A DNA stretch of 5,791 bases from Planctomycetota bacterium (GCA_018334735.1 JAGXLK010000193.1:1-5791), one strand, 5' to 3'. Counted from the first letter of the stretch, positions 1 to 5,644 are shown. The notes: generated by a model from the sequence alone, not told the origin. Numbers and translations: made by a program.

Positions 1-1207
1 AGGGATAAATGATTTCACGGAGCGTGATGCCCATCGGCACCTCCACAAGACCTGTATTCTTCACTTTACCGACAAGACTGAATACTTTCGTGCCTTTTGA
101 ATTCTCCGATCCAATCGAGCTGAACCAATCCGGACCTTTCTCAATAATCGCCGGGACATTCGTCCATGTTTCAACATTATTCAGGGTAGTCGGGCGATTC
201 CAGAGACCTTGTTCCGACGTATGAATATGTTTGGCGTGGGGTTCCCCAACTTTGCCTTCCAGTGATTCCATCAATGCCGAAGACTCTCCGCAGACAAAAG
301 CTCCTCCTCCACGTGCAATCTTTATATCAAAAGTATGCCCGCTCCCCAGAATGTCTTCACCAAGCAACCCCAGTTCCCGGGCCTGCTCGATCGCCCGACT
401 GAGCGTGCGGACAGCAAGCGGGTATTCCATCCGAACGTAAATGTAACCTTCCCGAGCCCCAATCCCGTAGGACCCGATGATCATGCCTTCCAGGACAGCG
501 TGCGGATTTGCTTCCATAATCGAGCGGTCCATAAAGGCGCCGGGATCCCCTTCATCGCCGTTGCAACAAACATATTTGACGTCGCCTTCCGCCTCCCGGC
601 AGGATGCCCACTTAATCCCGGTGGGGAAACCACCTCCACCTCGCCCCCGCAGACCGCTGTCGGTAACTTCCTTGACGACTTCCTCGGGAGTCATCTCGCA
701 GAGCGCTTTCCCGAGCGCCTGATACCCACCCTCCCGGATATACGCATCGATATCCATGGGGTCGATAAGGCCATTCAGTTTCAGTGCGATTCTTTCTTGC
801 CGGCTGTAAAAGGGAACTTCTTCTTCCTTGACCACAGTTCCGTCGTCGGTTTCATAAAGCAGGCGTTCGACGAGTTCTCCCCCTTTAACGGTTTTTTCCA
901 TAATTTCGTGTGCGTGTTCGGCCTGCACGCGCTTATAAAAAATCCCTTCGGGTCGGATGACCACAAGTGGTCCCAGTTCACACAAACCATGACAGCCCGT
1001 TCCCATAATTTCGACTTCGTCTTCAAGATCCAGCTCTTCAGCCGCTTTCTTGAGTTCTTTGAAAACCTCTTTACTCCCACTTGCCGTACATCCACTCCCC
1101 AGGCACACGCTGACAATGGTTCGGTTCCCGAGTTCTTTTTTCAAAGCTTGGGCCCGCTTCTGGAGCATCTCGGGATTTTGCAATTTTTCCATAGTGTCTG
1201 TTACCAC
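1..1207 (-). CDS. nuoF: NuoF-like NADH-binding flavoprotein subunit (HydB/HndC type), partial at left edge
   Basis: This is the FMN- and NAD(H)-binding subunit family of complex I and soluble NAD-linked hydrogenases. My reading of the minus strand stays open for 402 codons and leaves the window without a stop. A thioredoxin-like [2Fe-2S] domain comes first, with Cys35, Cys40, Cys72 and Cys76 (C-x4-C and C-x3-C). The flavin/NAD core follows: GLRGRGGGGFPTG at about 185-197, CCNGDEGDPGAF at about 214-225 and GGGAFVCGES at about 300-309. The fused N-terminal domain marks the HydB/HndC type rather than plain complex I NuoF. Such proteins run to about 600 residues, so the C-terminal [4Fe-4S] part should lie beyond the edge. 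I chose GTG at 1207 because GGGAAGG sits 6 nt upstream. ATG at 1252 (AGGA only 3 nt away) and ATG at 1192 are weaker. It is the last visible gene of the cooS-cooF-nuoE run. The family is certain; the electron partner is inferred. Confidence 0.93.
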   Translation of the reverse strand, partial: MVTDTMEKLQNPEMLQKRAQALKKELGNRTIVSVCLGSGCTASGSKEVFKELKKAAEELDLEDEVEIMGTGCHGLCELGPLVVIRPEGIFYKRVQAEHAHEIMEKTVKGGELVERLLYETDDGTVVKEEEVPFYSRQERIALKLNGLIDPMDIDAYIREGGYQALGKALCEMTPEEVVKEVTDSGLRGRGGGGFPTGIKWASCREAEGDVKYVCCNGDEGDPGAFMDRSIMEANPHAVLEGMIIGSYGIGAREGYIYVRMEYPLAVRTLSRAIEQARELGLLGEDILGSGHTFDIKIARGGGAFVCGESSALMESLEGKVGEPHAKHIHTSEQGLWNRPTTLNNVETWTNVPAIIEKGPDWFSSIGSENSKGTKVFSLVGKVKNTGLVEVPMGITLREIIYP

Positions 1208-1213
1208 GTGACA

Positions 1214-1220
1214 CCTTCCC
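1214..1220 (-). promoter_or_regulatory. Ribosome binding site of the nuoF-like gene
   Basis: The minus strand reads GGGAAGG, then 6 nt, then GTG at 1207. This favours the GTG start over the in-frame ATG at 1252. With the GTG start, the first cluster cysteine falls at residue 35, about where it falls in HydB-type proteins as I recall them. Confidence 0.6.
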
Positions 1221-1257
1221 AGGCGATCAGGCTCAGAAGCCTCACCGCCCATAAATC

Positions 1258-1734
1258 CTAATCGTATTGCGATAATATGTCTGGTATTTGATCGGGGGAC
1301 AAAAGACCGTGCGTATTCTCGTCGATCATGATCACGGGAGCCAATCCGCAACATCCGAGACATCGGACGCTTTTAATGGTAAATTTCATGTCTTCCGTCG
1401 TATTTTGACCTTCCTGGAGTTCCAGATCTCGCCGAATCGTTTCCATGATCCGGGGGGCACCGCGCACATGGCACGCAGTTCCCATGCAGACTGATATCAG
1501 GTGTTCGCCCCGGGGTTCCAGGCTGAAAGCCGCGTAAAACGTCGCAACCCGTAAAACTTCTGAAAGCGGGATACCCAGTCGCTCGGCAACTCGTTCCAAC
1601 GCGGGACGGGGCAAATAATCAAACGCCTCCTGAACATCCTGGAGAATATAGATCAGCGAATGCCTTTCAACACCATATTCGTCCAGGAATTCGTCGGCTT
1701 TTTCGATAGCATTTTCGGCTTCAGCGACCGGCAT
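1258..1734 (-). CDS. nuoE: NuoE-like thioredoxin-fold [2Fe-2S] subunit (HydC/HndA type)
   Basis: This 158-residue protein is the small [2Fe-2S] electron-transfer subunit that pairs with NuoF-type flavoproteins in complex I, NAD-reducing hydrogenases and formate dehydrogenases. Residues 1 to about 70 form the helical N-terminal part, with the family pattern DVQEAFDYLP. The thioredoxin-like part carries ligands Cys83 and Cys88 (CMGTAC) and Cys125 and Cys129 (CLGCC). Cys128 is an additional cysteine where this family often has Ala. I placed the start at ATG 1734, which has GGGAG 8 nt upstream. The longest reading starts at TTG 1764, overlaps cooF by 11 nt and has no good ribosome site. With the ATG start the gap to cooF is 19 nt. 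The nuoF-like gene follows after about 50 nt, so the two are almost certainly co-expressed and form a heterodimer. The family is sure; the complex it serves is inferred. Confidence 0.94.
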   Translation of the reverse strand: MPVAEAENAIEKADEFLDEYGVERHSLIYILQDVQEAFDYLPRPALERVAERLGIPLSEVLRVATFYAAFSLEPRGEHLISVCMGTACHVRGAPRIMETIRRDLELQEGQNTTEDMKFTIKSVRCLGCCGLAPVIMIDENTHGLLSPDQIPDILSQYD

Positions 1735-1742
1735 AAGACTTT

Positions 1743-1747
1743 CTCCC
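1743..1747 (-). promoter_or_regulatory. Ribosome binding site of the nuoE-like gene
   Basis: GGGAG on the minus strand lies 8 nt before ATG at 1734. It supports that start over the TTG at 1764. It sits just upstream of the cooF stop codon (1756-1754) in sequence terms at 1747-1743, within the short cooF-nuoE gap. Confidence 0.6.
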
Positions 1748-1753
1748 GCGGAC

Positions 1754-2305
1754 TCAGTTTTCAACAGTCGCTTTTTCTTGCTCTTCAGCAGCCCGAACCG
1801 CCTGACCGGCGGCTTTGAGTTGCCTTTCTTTCACGAGCTGATCCAGATCCACAACTTTGCGGCAATGGGTCGGGCATGCCGTCACACACCGGGGATCTTC
1901 GCCTTCTTCAATGATTCCCTCGCAGAGGTCGCATTTGATGATTCGCTTTTCCTCTGTACTCCAGGCAACGGCCCCGAAAGGACAGGCCACGATACACGCA
2001 TGACAACCAATGCATTTTTCCGGAGCTGTCAGGGTTTTGCCTGTTTCTTCATCTTTGTATAGTGCGCCCGAAGGACAAACCGCCACGCACGGTGCGTCCT
2101 CGCAATGCTGGCACTGAACTGGCACAGCGGTCCCACCGGCAGCAATCACTTTTACCCGGGGCATCAATGGAATCTCTTCCATAATGGCATCCAGAATATT
2201 TTCGACACCGGCGTGGGCTTTGGCACAGGCGATCTCGCAGCTGCGGCAGGCCAAACATTTCCTCAGCTCAACCACAATAGCTCCTGATTTTGAACTCTCT
2301 GGCAT
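1754..2305 (-). CDS. cooF: CooF-like electron-transfer protein with four [4Fe-4S] clusters
   Basis: This 183-residue iron-sulfur protein carries electrons between CODH and a partner oxidoreductase. The cysteines form four cluster sets: 17, 20, 23, 27; 65, 68, 73, 77; 98, 101, 104, 108; and 125, 128, 140, 144. Cys148 is extra. This is the CooF/HycB/DMSO-reductase-subunit-B arrangement, with ligands shared between domains. There is no signal peptide or Tat motif, so it should be cytoplasmic. Residues from about 150 to the end form a charged tail without cysteines. ATG 2305 has AGGA 7 nt upstream. It lies 77 nt after cooS and just before the nuoE-like gene, which suggests CooS to CooF to NuoEF electron flow. 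The HycB family is broad; the name cooF rests on the adjacent cooS. Confidence 0.92.
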   Translation of the reverse strand: MPESSKSGAIVVELRKCLACRSCEIACAKAHAGVENILDAIMEEIPLMPRVKVIAAGGTAVPVQCQHCEDAPCVAVCPSGALYKDEETGKTLTAPEKCIGCHACIVACPFGAVAWSTEEKRIIKCDLCEGIIEEGEDPRCVTACPTHCRKVVDLDQLVKERQLKAAGQAVRAAEEQEKATVEN

Positions 2306-2340
2306 AATCTCATCCTGTTTTGGTGTTTAGAATTTGTTCT

Positions 2341-2382
2341 GTTTTCCTCACGCACAGATTCTACTAATAGGAAGAGGAAAAC
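2341..2382 (-). repeat. 9-bp inverted repeat between cooS and cooF
   Basis: GTTTTCCTC at 2341-2349 is the perfect reverse complement of GAGGAAAAC at 2374-2382, with 24 nt between. On the transcript the first arm starts immediately after the cooS stop codon. No T-run follows and cooF continues downstream, so it is better read as a processing or stabilising hairpin than as a full terminator. The stem is A/U-rich at its base. Confidence 0.5.
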
Positions 2383-4344
2383 TCATTCCGCAGGCACAGC
2401 AACTTCAGATTCCGCATCTTCCGTCGCTGGCACCGGTTCATACAACATCTCATCCAGGTGAAGGGCTTCTCGCTTCTGATCGATCGCCTCGATCATCATG
2501 TGAGCACCTTTTATTGGATCACGCTCGAACGCCAACTTTCCGCCGAAATCTTCCTCCATCCCGTCGGTCATGTATTCTCTGACCTGCGGCGCTCCCATGA
2601 TCGGGAACGGTTCGGCGCAAACGGTATAGACCCCGCTCGCCGCGAAGTATGTGGCAATCGATATGGCTTTCTCGCTCATCCATTCGGGCGCGGCTCCGGC
2701 CACAGGCAACTCAGAAATATCCTCACCCAAACCGCCTTCTTTCACCATCTCCGTGGCAGCCAGGAGTATGCGGCTATTATCAACGCACGAACCGACGTGG
2801 AGCACCGGCGCTATACCAACGGCCCGGCAGATTTCCTGCAATCCTTCACCGGCATATTTTTCGGCCGCTTCCGGTCGCATCAGTCCTGCTTTTCCGCAGG
2901 CGATCGCGCTGCACCCTGTCTGAAGCACAAGCACATCGTGGCGGATCAGCTCCTTGACCATCTCCAGATGGCCCCAGTCATGCATAATCTTGACGTTGTT
3001 ACAACCGACAACCCCGGCCACACCGCGAATACGGCCGTCCATAATACCGTGGTTCAACGGCCGATAAAGGGGACGATAGTACCCCCCCAGAGTCGTAAAG
3101 ATACTCTCGACGGTATACCCCCCCACAAGGTCTTCGGTTTCATCCGGCACCACAGCCGCTGACACATCGCGTTCCTTGAAGGCTTCAATAGCCTCGTTTA
3201 CAATCTCTTTCGCGATCTCAAATCCGCGGTCTTCGTGGAATTCTATGTGTTTAACACCGGGGAATTGCGCCTTGGGCGATGTTGAAATCAGGCGCACCGA
3301 GGTGCAGCCGGCGTAATCCGCAATGGCGGGCATGATACACTGCACATCCACAATCATCGCGTCGACAGCACCGGTGGAAAGGGCCAGCTCCTGCTGGAGG
3401 AAGTTCCCGGCCACAGGAATGCCGTGACGCATGAGGATCTCGTTGGCCGTGCAGCACATTCCCGAGATTTTTATTCCGTCAGCTCCCGCTTCTTCGGCCT
3501 TCTGCTTCAGCTCTTCATCGGCGGCGGCCGCCACGATCATCTCCGACAATGTCGGTTCATGCCCATGGACGATGACGTTGACAGATTCTGGTTCAATAAC
3601 CCCCAGATTACTCTTCGCCTGAATGGGATCAGGGCCTCCAAACAGAACATCGCTGAAATCCGTCGCATACATGCTTCCGCCCCATCCATCGGAAAGTGTA
3701 GCGCGAATTCCCTGGCGTAGAATATGCAACGGCTCGTTGTCAACACCTATATGCGTCGCGTGCATGATGCGCACAATATCTGCATCTATGCCCCGCGGTG
3801 TCGCCCCAACATGTTTCCATTTCTTCTGCAGAGGTTCGGGCGCGCGTTTCGCAAGCCGCATCTCGCCTTCCTGTCGGCCGAAATCAGCGAAAGCAAGTTC
3901 GGCCACTTCCTGGGCGATTTCATTGATATCTTTATCTTCCGTATCAAGCCCGAATTCTTCGGCCATTTTTTTCAATTTCGTGGGATTTTTGATCTCATAT
4001 CCCTCCGCCTTGCCCCGGCCGGTCAGCATAACGGTATGGGTAATATCCCGCCCGTGGTCCGAGTGGGCTGCCGCACCGGCAGCCATGTGGCGGATCAAGT
4101 TACGTGCCGCGATAGTGTCAGCGGTGGCACCACAAACGCCCCGTTTGGCTCCTTCACCGAACGGATCGATGCGGCACGGCCCGAGGGCACAATTACGACA
4201 GCACAATCCTAATTTTCCGAATTCACACTGCGGCTGTACGGCTTCAAACCTATCCCAGGCCAATTGATAGCCCTGCTGGGCACTATACTCAATCATTTGC
4301 TGAGAAGCCGGATCAGCGCTTTTTTTCTTCGTCTCGTCCGCCAT
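2383..4344 (-). CDS. cooS: Anaerobic Ni-Fe carbon monoxide dehydrogenase catalytic subunit
   Basis: This 653-residue enzyme catalyses CO + H2O to CO2 + 2 H+ + 2 e-, reversibly, as a cytoplasmic homodimer. The D-cluster cysteines are Cys40 and Cys48. The B-cluster cysteines are Cys49, Cys52, Cys57 and Cys71, within the family pattern CCRNCALGPCR. The C-cluster ligands are all present: His262 (GHEP), Cys298 (GMCCTANE), Cys336 (VQCIMPA), Cys448 (VGCNN), Cys478 (TGCSA) and Cys520 (GSCVDNSR). His94 and His97 (AHSDHGR) and Lys559 (SEKA) match the proton-transfer and catalytic residues known from Carboxydothermus CODH-II. The assignments come from motif matching, not from an alignment program. Length is close to the usual 630-650, plus a short acidic tail. 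ATG 4344 has GGAGG 6 nt upstream. The cooC gene lies 246 bp upstream and cooF 77 nt downstream. Nothing suggests inactivation. It is a stand-alone CooS, not the ACS-bound form, judging by its neighbours. Confidence 0.98.
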   Translation of the reverse strand: MADETKKKSADPASQQMIEYSAQQGYQLAWDRFEAVQPQCEFGKLGLCCRNCALGPCRIDPFGEGAKRGVCGATADTIAARNLIRHMAAGAAAHSDHGRDITHTVMLTGRGKAEGYEIKNPTKLKKMAEEFGLDTEDKDINEIAQEVAELAFADFGRQEGEMRLAKRAPEPLQKKWKHVGATPRGIDADIVRIMHATHIGVDNEPLHILRQGIRATLSDGWGGSMYATDFSDVLFGGPDPIQAKSNLGVIEPESVNVIVHGHEPTLSEMIVAAAADEELKQKAEEAGADGIKISGMCCTANEILMRHGIPVAGNFLQQELALSTGAVDAMIVDVQCIMPAIADYAGCTSVRLISTSPKAQFPGVKHIEFHEDRGFEIAKEIVNEAIEAFKERDVSAAVVPDETEDLVGGYTVESIFTTLGGYYRPLYRPLNHGIMDGRIRGVAGVVGCNNVKIMHDWGHLEMVKELIRHDVLVLQTGCSAIACGKAGLMRPEAAEKYAGEGLQEICRAVGIAPVLHVGSCVDNSRILLAATEMVKEGGLGEDISELPVAGAAPEWMSEKAISIATYFAASGVYTVCAEPFPIMGAPQVREYMTDGMEEDFGGKLAFERDPIKGAHMMIEAIDQKREALHLDEMLYEPVPATEDAESEVAVPAE

Positions 4345-4350
4345 AATATT

Positions 4351-4364
4351 CCTCCAGATTGGAG
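4351..4364 (-). promoter_or_regulatory. cooS ribosome binding site inside a small hairpin
   Basis: The Shine-Dalgarno GGAGG occupies 4355-4351, 6 nt before the cooS ATG. On the minus strand CTCCA (4364-4360) pairs with TGGAG (4356-4352) around a 3-nt loop ATC. Four of the five Shine-Dalgarno bases are therefore in the stem. The Shine-Dalgarno itself is very strong. The pairing could be a coincidence of a short palindrome, but its position would lower cooS translation unless it is opened. Confidence 0.5.
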
Positions 4365-4427
4365 ATTACACTGAGGAAAAGTCTTGTTGAGACCGCCGTT
4401 GGAAACCTTGGCACTCTTGGCTCTTCA

Positions 4428-4456
4428 ATTCTATGGACAGCGACGACGTCAGACAA
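4428..4456 (-). promoter_or_regulatory. Putative sigma70-type promoter for cooS-cooF-nuoE-nuoF
   Basis: On the minus strand TTGTCT (4456-4451) is followed by exactly 17 nt and TAGAAT (4433-4428). Transcription would start near 4421, giving a leader of about 75 nt. The position fits: it lies after the terminator-like hairpin at the end of cooC and before cooS. The -35 has four of six consensus bases and the -10 five of six. No other gene is supported in the 246-bp gap. Confidence 0.5.
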
Positions 4457-4563
4457 TGCATTGGGAGAGCGTATTCGCATAAATCTTTCCGCGGATAAAG
4501 CCGTCAGAACGTCCGACTTTGTGCGGAACGAGATACGTCCGGGGAAACGCGCTCAGAGTACAC

Positions 4564-4604
4564 AAAAACCACCCCCTGCACTCGGTTTTGTCAAACCGCA
4601 GGGG
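4564..4604 (-). terminator. Terminator-like hairpin overlapping the end of cooC
   Basis: On the minus strand CCCCTGC (4604-4598) pairs with GCAGGGG (4579-4573). Inside, GGTTT (4597-4593) pairs with AAACC (4588-4584) around a 4-nt loop, with a 4-nt bulge on one side. After a 4-nt spacer comes TTTTT (4568-4564). The cooC stop codon (4593-4591) is inside the hairpin. The spacer before the T-run makes it a moderate intrinsic terminator, so it may only attenuate read-through into cooS. Confidence 0.55.
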
Positions 4605-5358
4605 CGGGAATTCGCGCAAGGATTTCGCGCGCCCATTCAATCTGGTGGGCGCTTCCCGTATAAGGACATCCCCCTTCCAGATCGGTGGCGGCGACTGTCT
4701 CGTCGTACGAAATCCTCCCCGCTATCGGAAGCGGAGATAGTTGTTTTTCAATGATTTCAAGCTTGTCTTCAGATCTATATTGATTTATCACAACCTCGAC
4801 GTTTTTCACTCCAATGTCGCCGGCGAGGTCATGGATATCGTGTGCTGTTTGGATGCTGCGACGGCCCTGGTTCACCACGACAAACATCATATCCACCCCC
4901 TGCGCGGTGCCTCGCCCCAGATGCTCGACACCCGCTTCCATATCAAGAATTACGGTCTGCTTCTTCTGGAAAACCAGGTGCGTCAGCAGGGACCGAATAA
5001 AAGCATTTTCGGGGCACATACAACCCGTGCCACCCTGTATGAGTCTTCCCATCCGCAGAAGTCTTACCCCATCGACCTCGGCTGAGTAACGTTCGGGAAT
5101 ATCATCCACTTTCGGGTTAAGCGAAAAGTATTGCACAATGCCTTCCCCGGCCCCGGTCCGCTCTTTTATAAGATCTTCCAGCTCTATAATCGGTGGAGGC
5201 GCCTCATCCGTTTCCAAACCCAACGCCATCGCTGCATTCGCATCGGGATCAGCGTCTATCAGAACCACATCCTCGTTTTGATCAGCAAGGTATCTTGCAA
5301 GTATAACAGCTATTGTTGTCTTGCCTACTCCACCTTTGCCAGTAATCGCAAGTTTCAT
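4591..5358 (-). CDS. cooC: CooC-type nickel-insertion ATPase for CODH
   Basis: This 255-residue P-loop ATPase of the MinD/SIMIBI class helps insert nickel into the CODH C-cluster. The deviant Walker A is GKGGVGKTT at 7-15, with signature Lys8. IDADPDAN at 34-41 is the switch I region and LDMEAG at 138-143 the Walker B region. Cys113 and Cys115 (CMC) match the C-x-C pair that binds metal across the CooC dimer interface. Length is typical for the family (about 250-265). ATG 5358 has GGAG 4 nt upstream, slightly closer than ideal, with more purines around it. The protein begins directly with the beta strand of the P-loop, as CooC proteins do. The next gene, cooS, is the expected client. Its own upstream promoter and downstream hairpin suggest a separate transcription unit. 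MinD or NifH-like alternatives are excluded by the CMC motif and by the neighbour. Confidence 0.96.
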   Translation of the reverse strand: MKLAITGKGGVGKTTIAVILARYLADQNEDVVLIDADPDANAAMALGLETDEAPPPIIELEDLIKERTGAGEGIVQYFSLNPKVDDIPERYSAEVDGVRLLRMGRLIQGGTGCMCPENAFIRSLLTHLVFQKKQTVILDMEAGVEHLGRGTAQGVDMMFVVVNQGRRSIQTAHDIHDLAGDIGVKNVEVVINQYRSEDKLEIIEKQLSPLPIAGRISYDETVAATDLEGGCPYTGSAHQIEWAREILARIPAPAV

Positions 5359-5381
5359 ACTTCTCCATCCAAACTTCCTGG

Positions 5382-5436
5382 CGGCCCTGTTGTAACAGGG
5401 CTTCGCCCTACTACTACACAGCCCCTGTAAGGGCCG
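5382..5436 (-). other. Structured 55-nt element with competing hairpins in the cooC leader
   Basis: CGGCCCT (5382-5388) and AGGGCCG (5430-5436) are perfect 7-bp inverted ends. Inside, three hairpins are possible: CCCTGTT/AACAGGG (5385-5391 with 5394-5400), AGGGC/GCCCT (5397-5401 with 5405-5409) and GCCC/GGGC (5421-5424 with 5431-5434). The first two share bases and cannot form together, and the first also excludes the outer stem. This may be a switching leader RNA or a copy of a small dispersed palindromic repeat. The sequence alone cannot decide between them. Confidence 0.5.
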
Positions 5437-5499
5437 TTAATATACCGTGGCGCATAAATCCCCGGTAGGGAATCGCACCTTCCGGTCCAGTAACTCCAT
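5437..5499 (-). CDS. Possible 20-codon leader peptide upstream of cooC
   Basis: The frame begins with ATG at 5499, has GGAAG 8 nt upstream (5512-5508), and ends at TAA (5439-5437). The product would be 20 residues, starting MELLDRKV and ending CATVY. It starts about 20 nt after the predicted transcription start. Its stop codon is directly followed by the first arm of the 55-nt structured element. That order is what a translational attenuator would show. There is no run of one amino acid that names a signal, and a frame this short can arise by chance, so I hold it only as a candidate. Confidence 0.25.
   Translation of the reverse strand: MELLDRKVRFPTGDLCATVY
5443..5485 (-). promoter_or_regulatory. 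Leader hairpin with loose resemblance to a cobalamin riboswitch core
   Basis: On the minus strand CCGGAAGG (5485-5478) pairs with CCTACCGG (5469-5462), seven of eight pairs, around an 8-nt loop. Within it, GGTGCGATTCC resembles the GGTGnnAAnCC segment of cobalamin riboswitches. GCGCCACGGTA (5453-5443), 15 nt further on, resembles their B12 box. The upstream GGGAA and the 3' part of the fold are not convincingly present. TACCG (5467-5463) could instead pair with CGGTA (5447-5443), an alternative fold. It may be a degenerate or unrelated structure. Confidence 0.2.
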
Positions 5500-5524
5500 A
5501 AGTGATTCTTCCAAAGATGACTGT

Positions 5525-5553
5525 ATTTTAATCGCGTTTGTTCGACTCGTCAA
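5525..5553 (-). promoter_or_regulatory. Sigma70-type promoter of cooC
   Basis: On the minus strand TTGACG (5553-5548), a 17-nt spacer and TAAAAT (5530-5525) give five of six consensus bases in both boxes at ideal spacing. Transcription would start near 5518, about 160 nt before the cooC ATG. This is the best promoter match I found in the window and is well placed, after the stop of the upstream gene at 5645. Confidence 0.7.
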
Positions 5554-5560
5554 GCAAACG
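5535..5560 (-). promoter_or_regulatory. 26-bp imperfect dyad over the cooC promoter (putative operator)
   Basis: The arms CGTTTGTTCGAC (5535-5546) and GTCAAGCAAACG (5549-5560) are reverse complements at 10 of 12 positions around a 2-nt centre. The dyad covers the -35 box and most of the spacer of the cooC promoter, a position at which a bound dimeric repressor blocks polymerase. I do not recognise it as a known regulator's site. The CooA and CRP patterns do not fit. Confidence 0.5.
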
Positions 5561-5599
5561 AATCAGCACCAAAATCCGCCCAAAAGGCGCCAAAAAATG

Positions 5600-5625
5600 T
5601 CCGACTATCTTCCCTTAATCCGACT
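5600..5625 (-). repeat. Direct repeat AGTCGGA upstream of the cooC promoter
   Basis: AGTCGGA occurs twice on the minus strand, at 5625-5619 and 5606-5600, with a period of 19 bp. A related AGTCGAA lies at 5547-5541 within the promoter dyad. The pair sits about 50-70 bp upstream of the -35 box, where an activator could bind. Seven-base repeats can also be chance. Confidence 0.3.
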
Positions 5626-5644
5626 TTTGCGCACACTTTTTAGC

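Noticed and set aside
781..1116. A 111-codon minus-strand frame inside the nuoF-like gene
   Set aside because: It is out of frame with the [2Fe-2S] and linker region that reads correctly in the neighbouring frame. I checked that frame codon by codon and found no frameshift.
335..1261. A 308-codon plus-strand open frame opposite the nuoF-like gene
   Set aside because: It is antisense to a frame with clear NuoF motifs throughout, and its own product has no domain character. It is a shadow of the real gene.
1735..1764. TTG start at 1764 for the nuoE-like gene, overlapping cooF
   Set aside because: It has no convincing Shine-Dalgarno, while ATG 1734 has GGGAG at 8 nt and still contains the full family fold.
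2458..3162. A long plus-strand open frame opposite cooS
   Set aside because: cooS is intact with all its ligands on the other strand. The antisense frame has no recognisable motif and no good ribosome site.
4434..4456. CooA or CRP-type activator site around GACGTC in the cooS promoter spacer
   Set aside because: Only a 6-bp palindrome is present, and the half-site spacing of CooA or CRP sites is not met.
5443..5485. tRNA T-arm-like sequence (GGTGCGATTCC followed by GCGCCA)
   Set aside because: The 5-bp T-stem does not pair in register, T55 is G, and no acceptor, D or anticodon arms can be built around it.
5586..5639. Intrinsic terminator for the right-edge gene ending in TTTTTT (5597-5592)
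   Set aside because: The bases before the T-run form only a 3-bp stem with a bulge, which is too weak to call.
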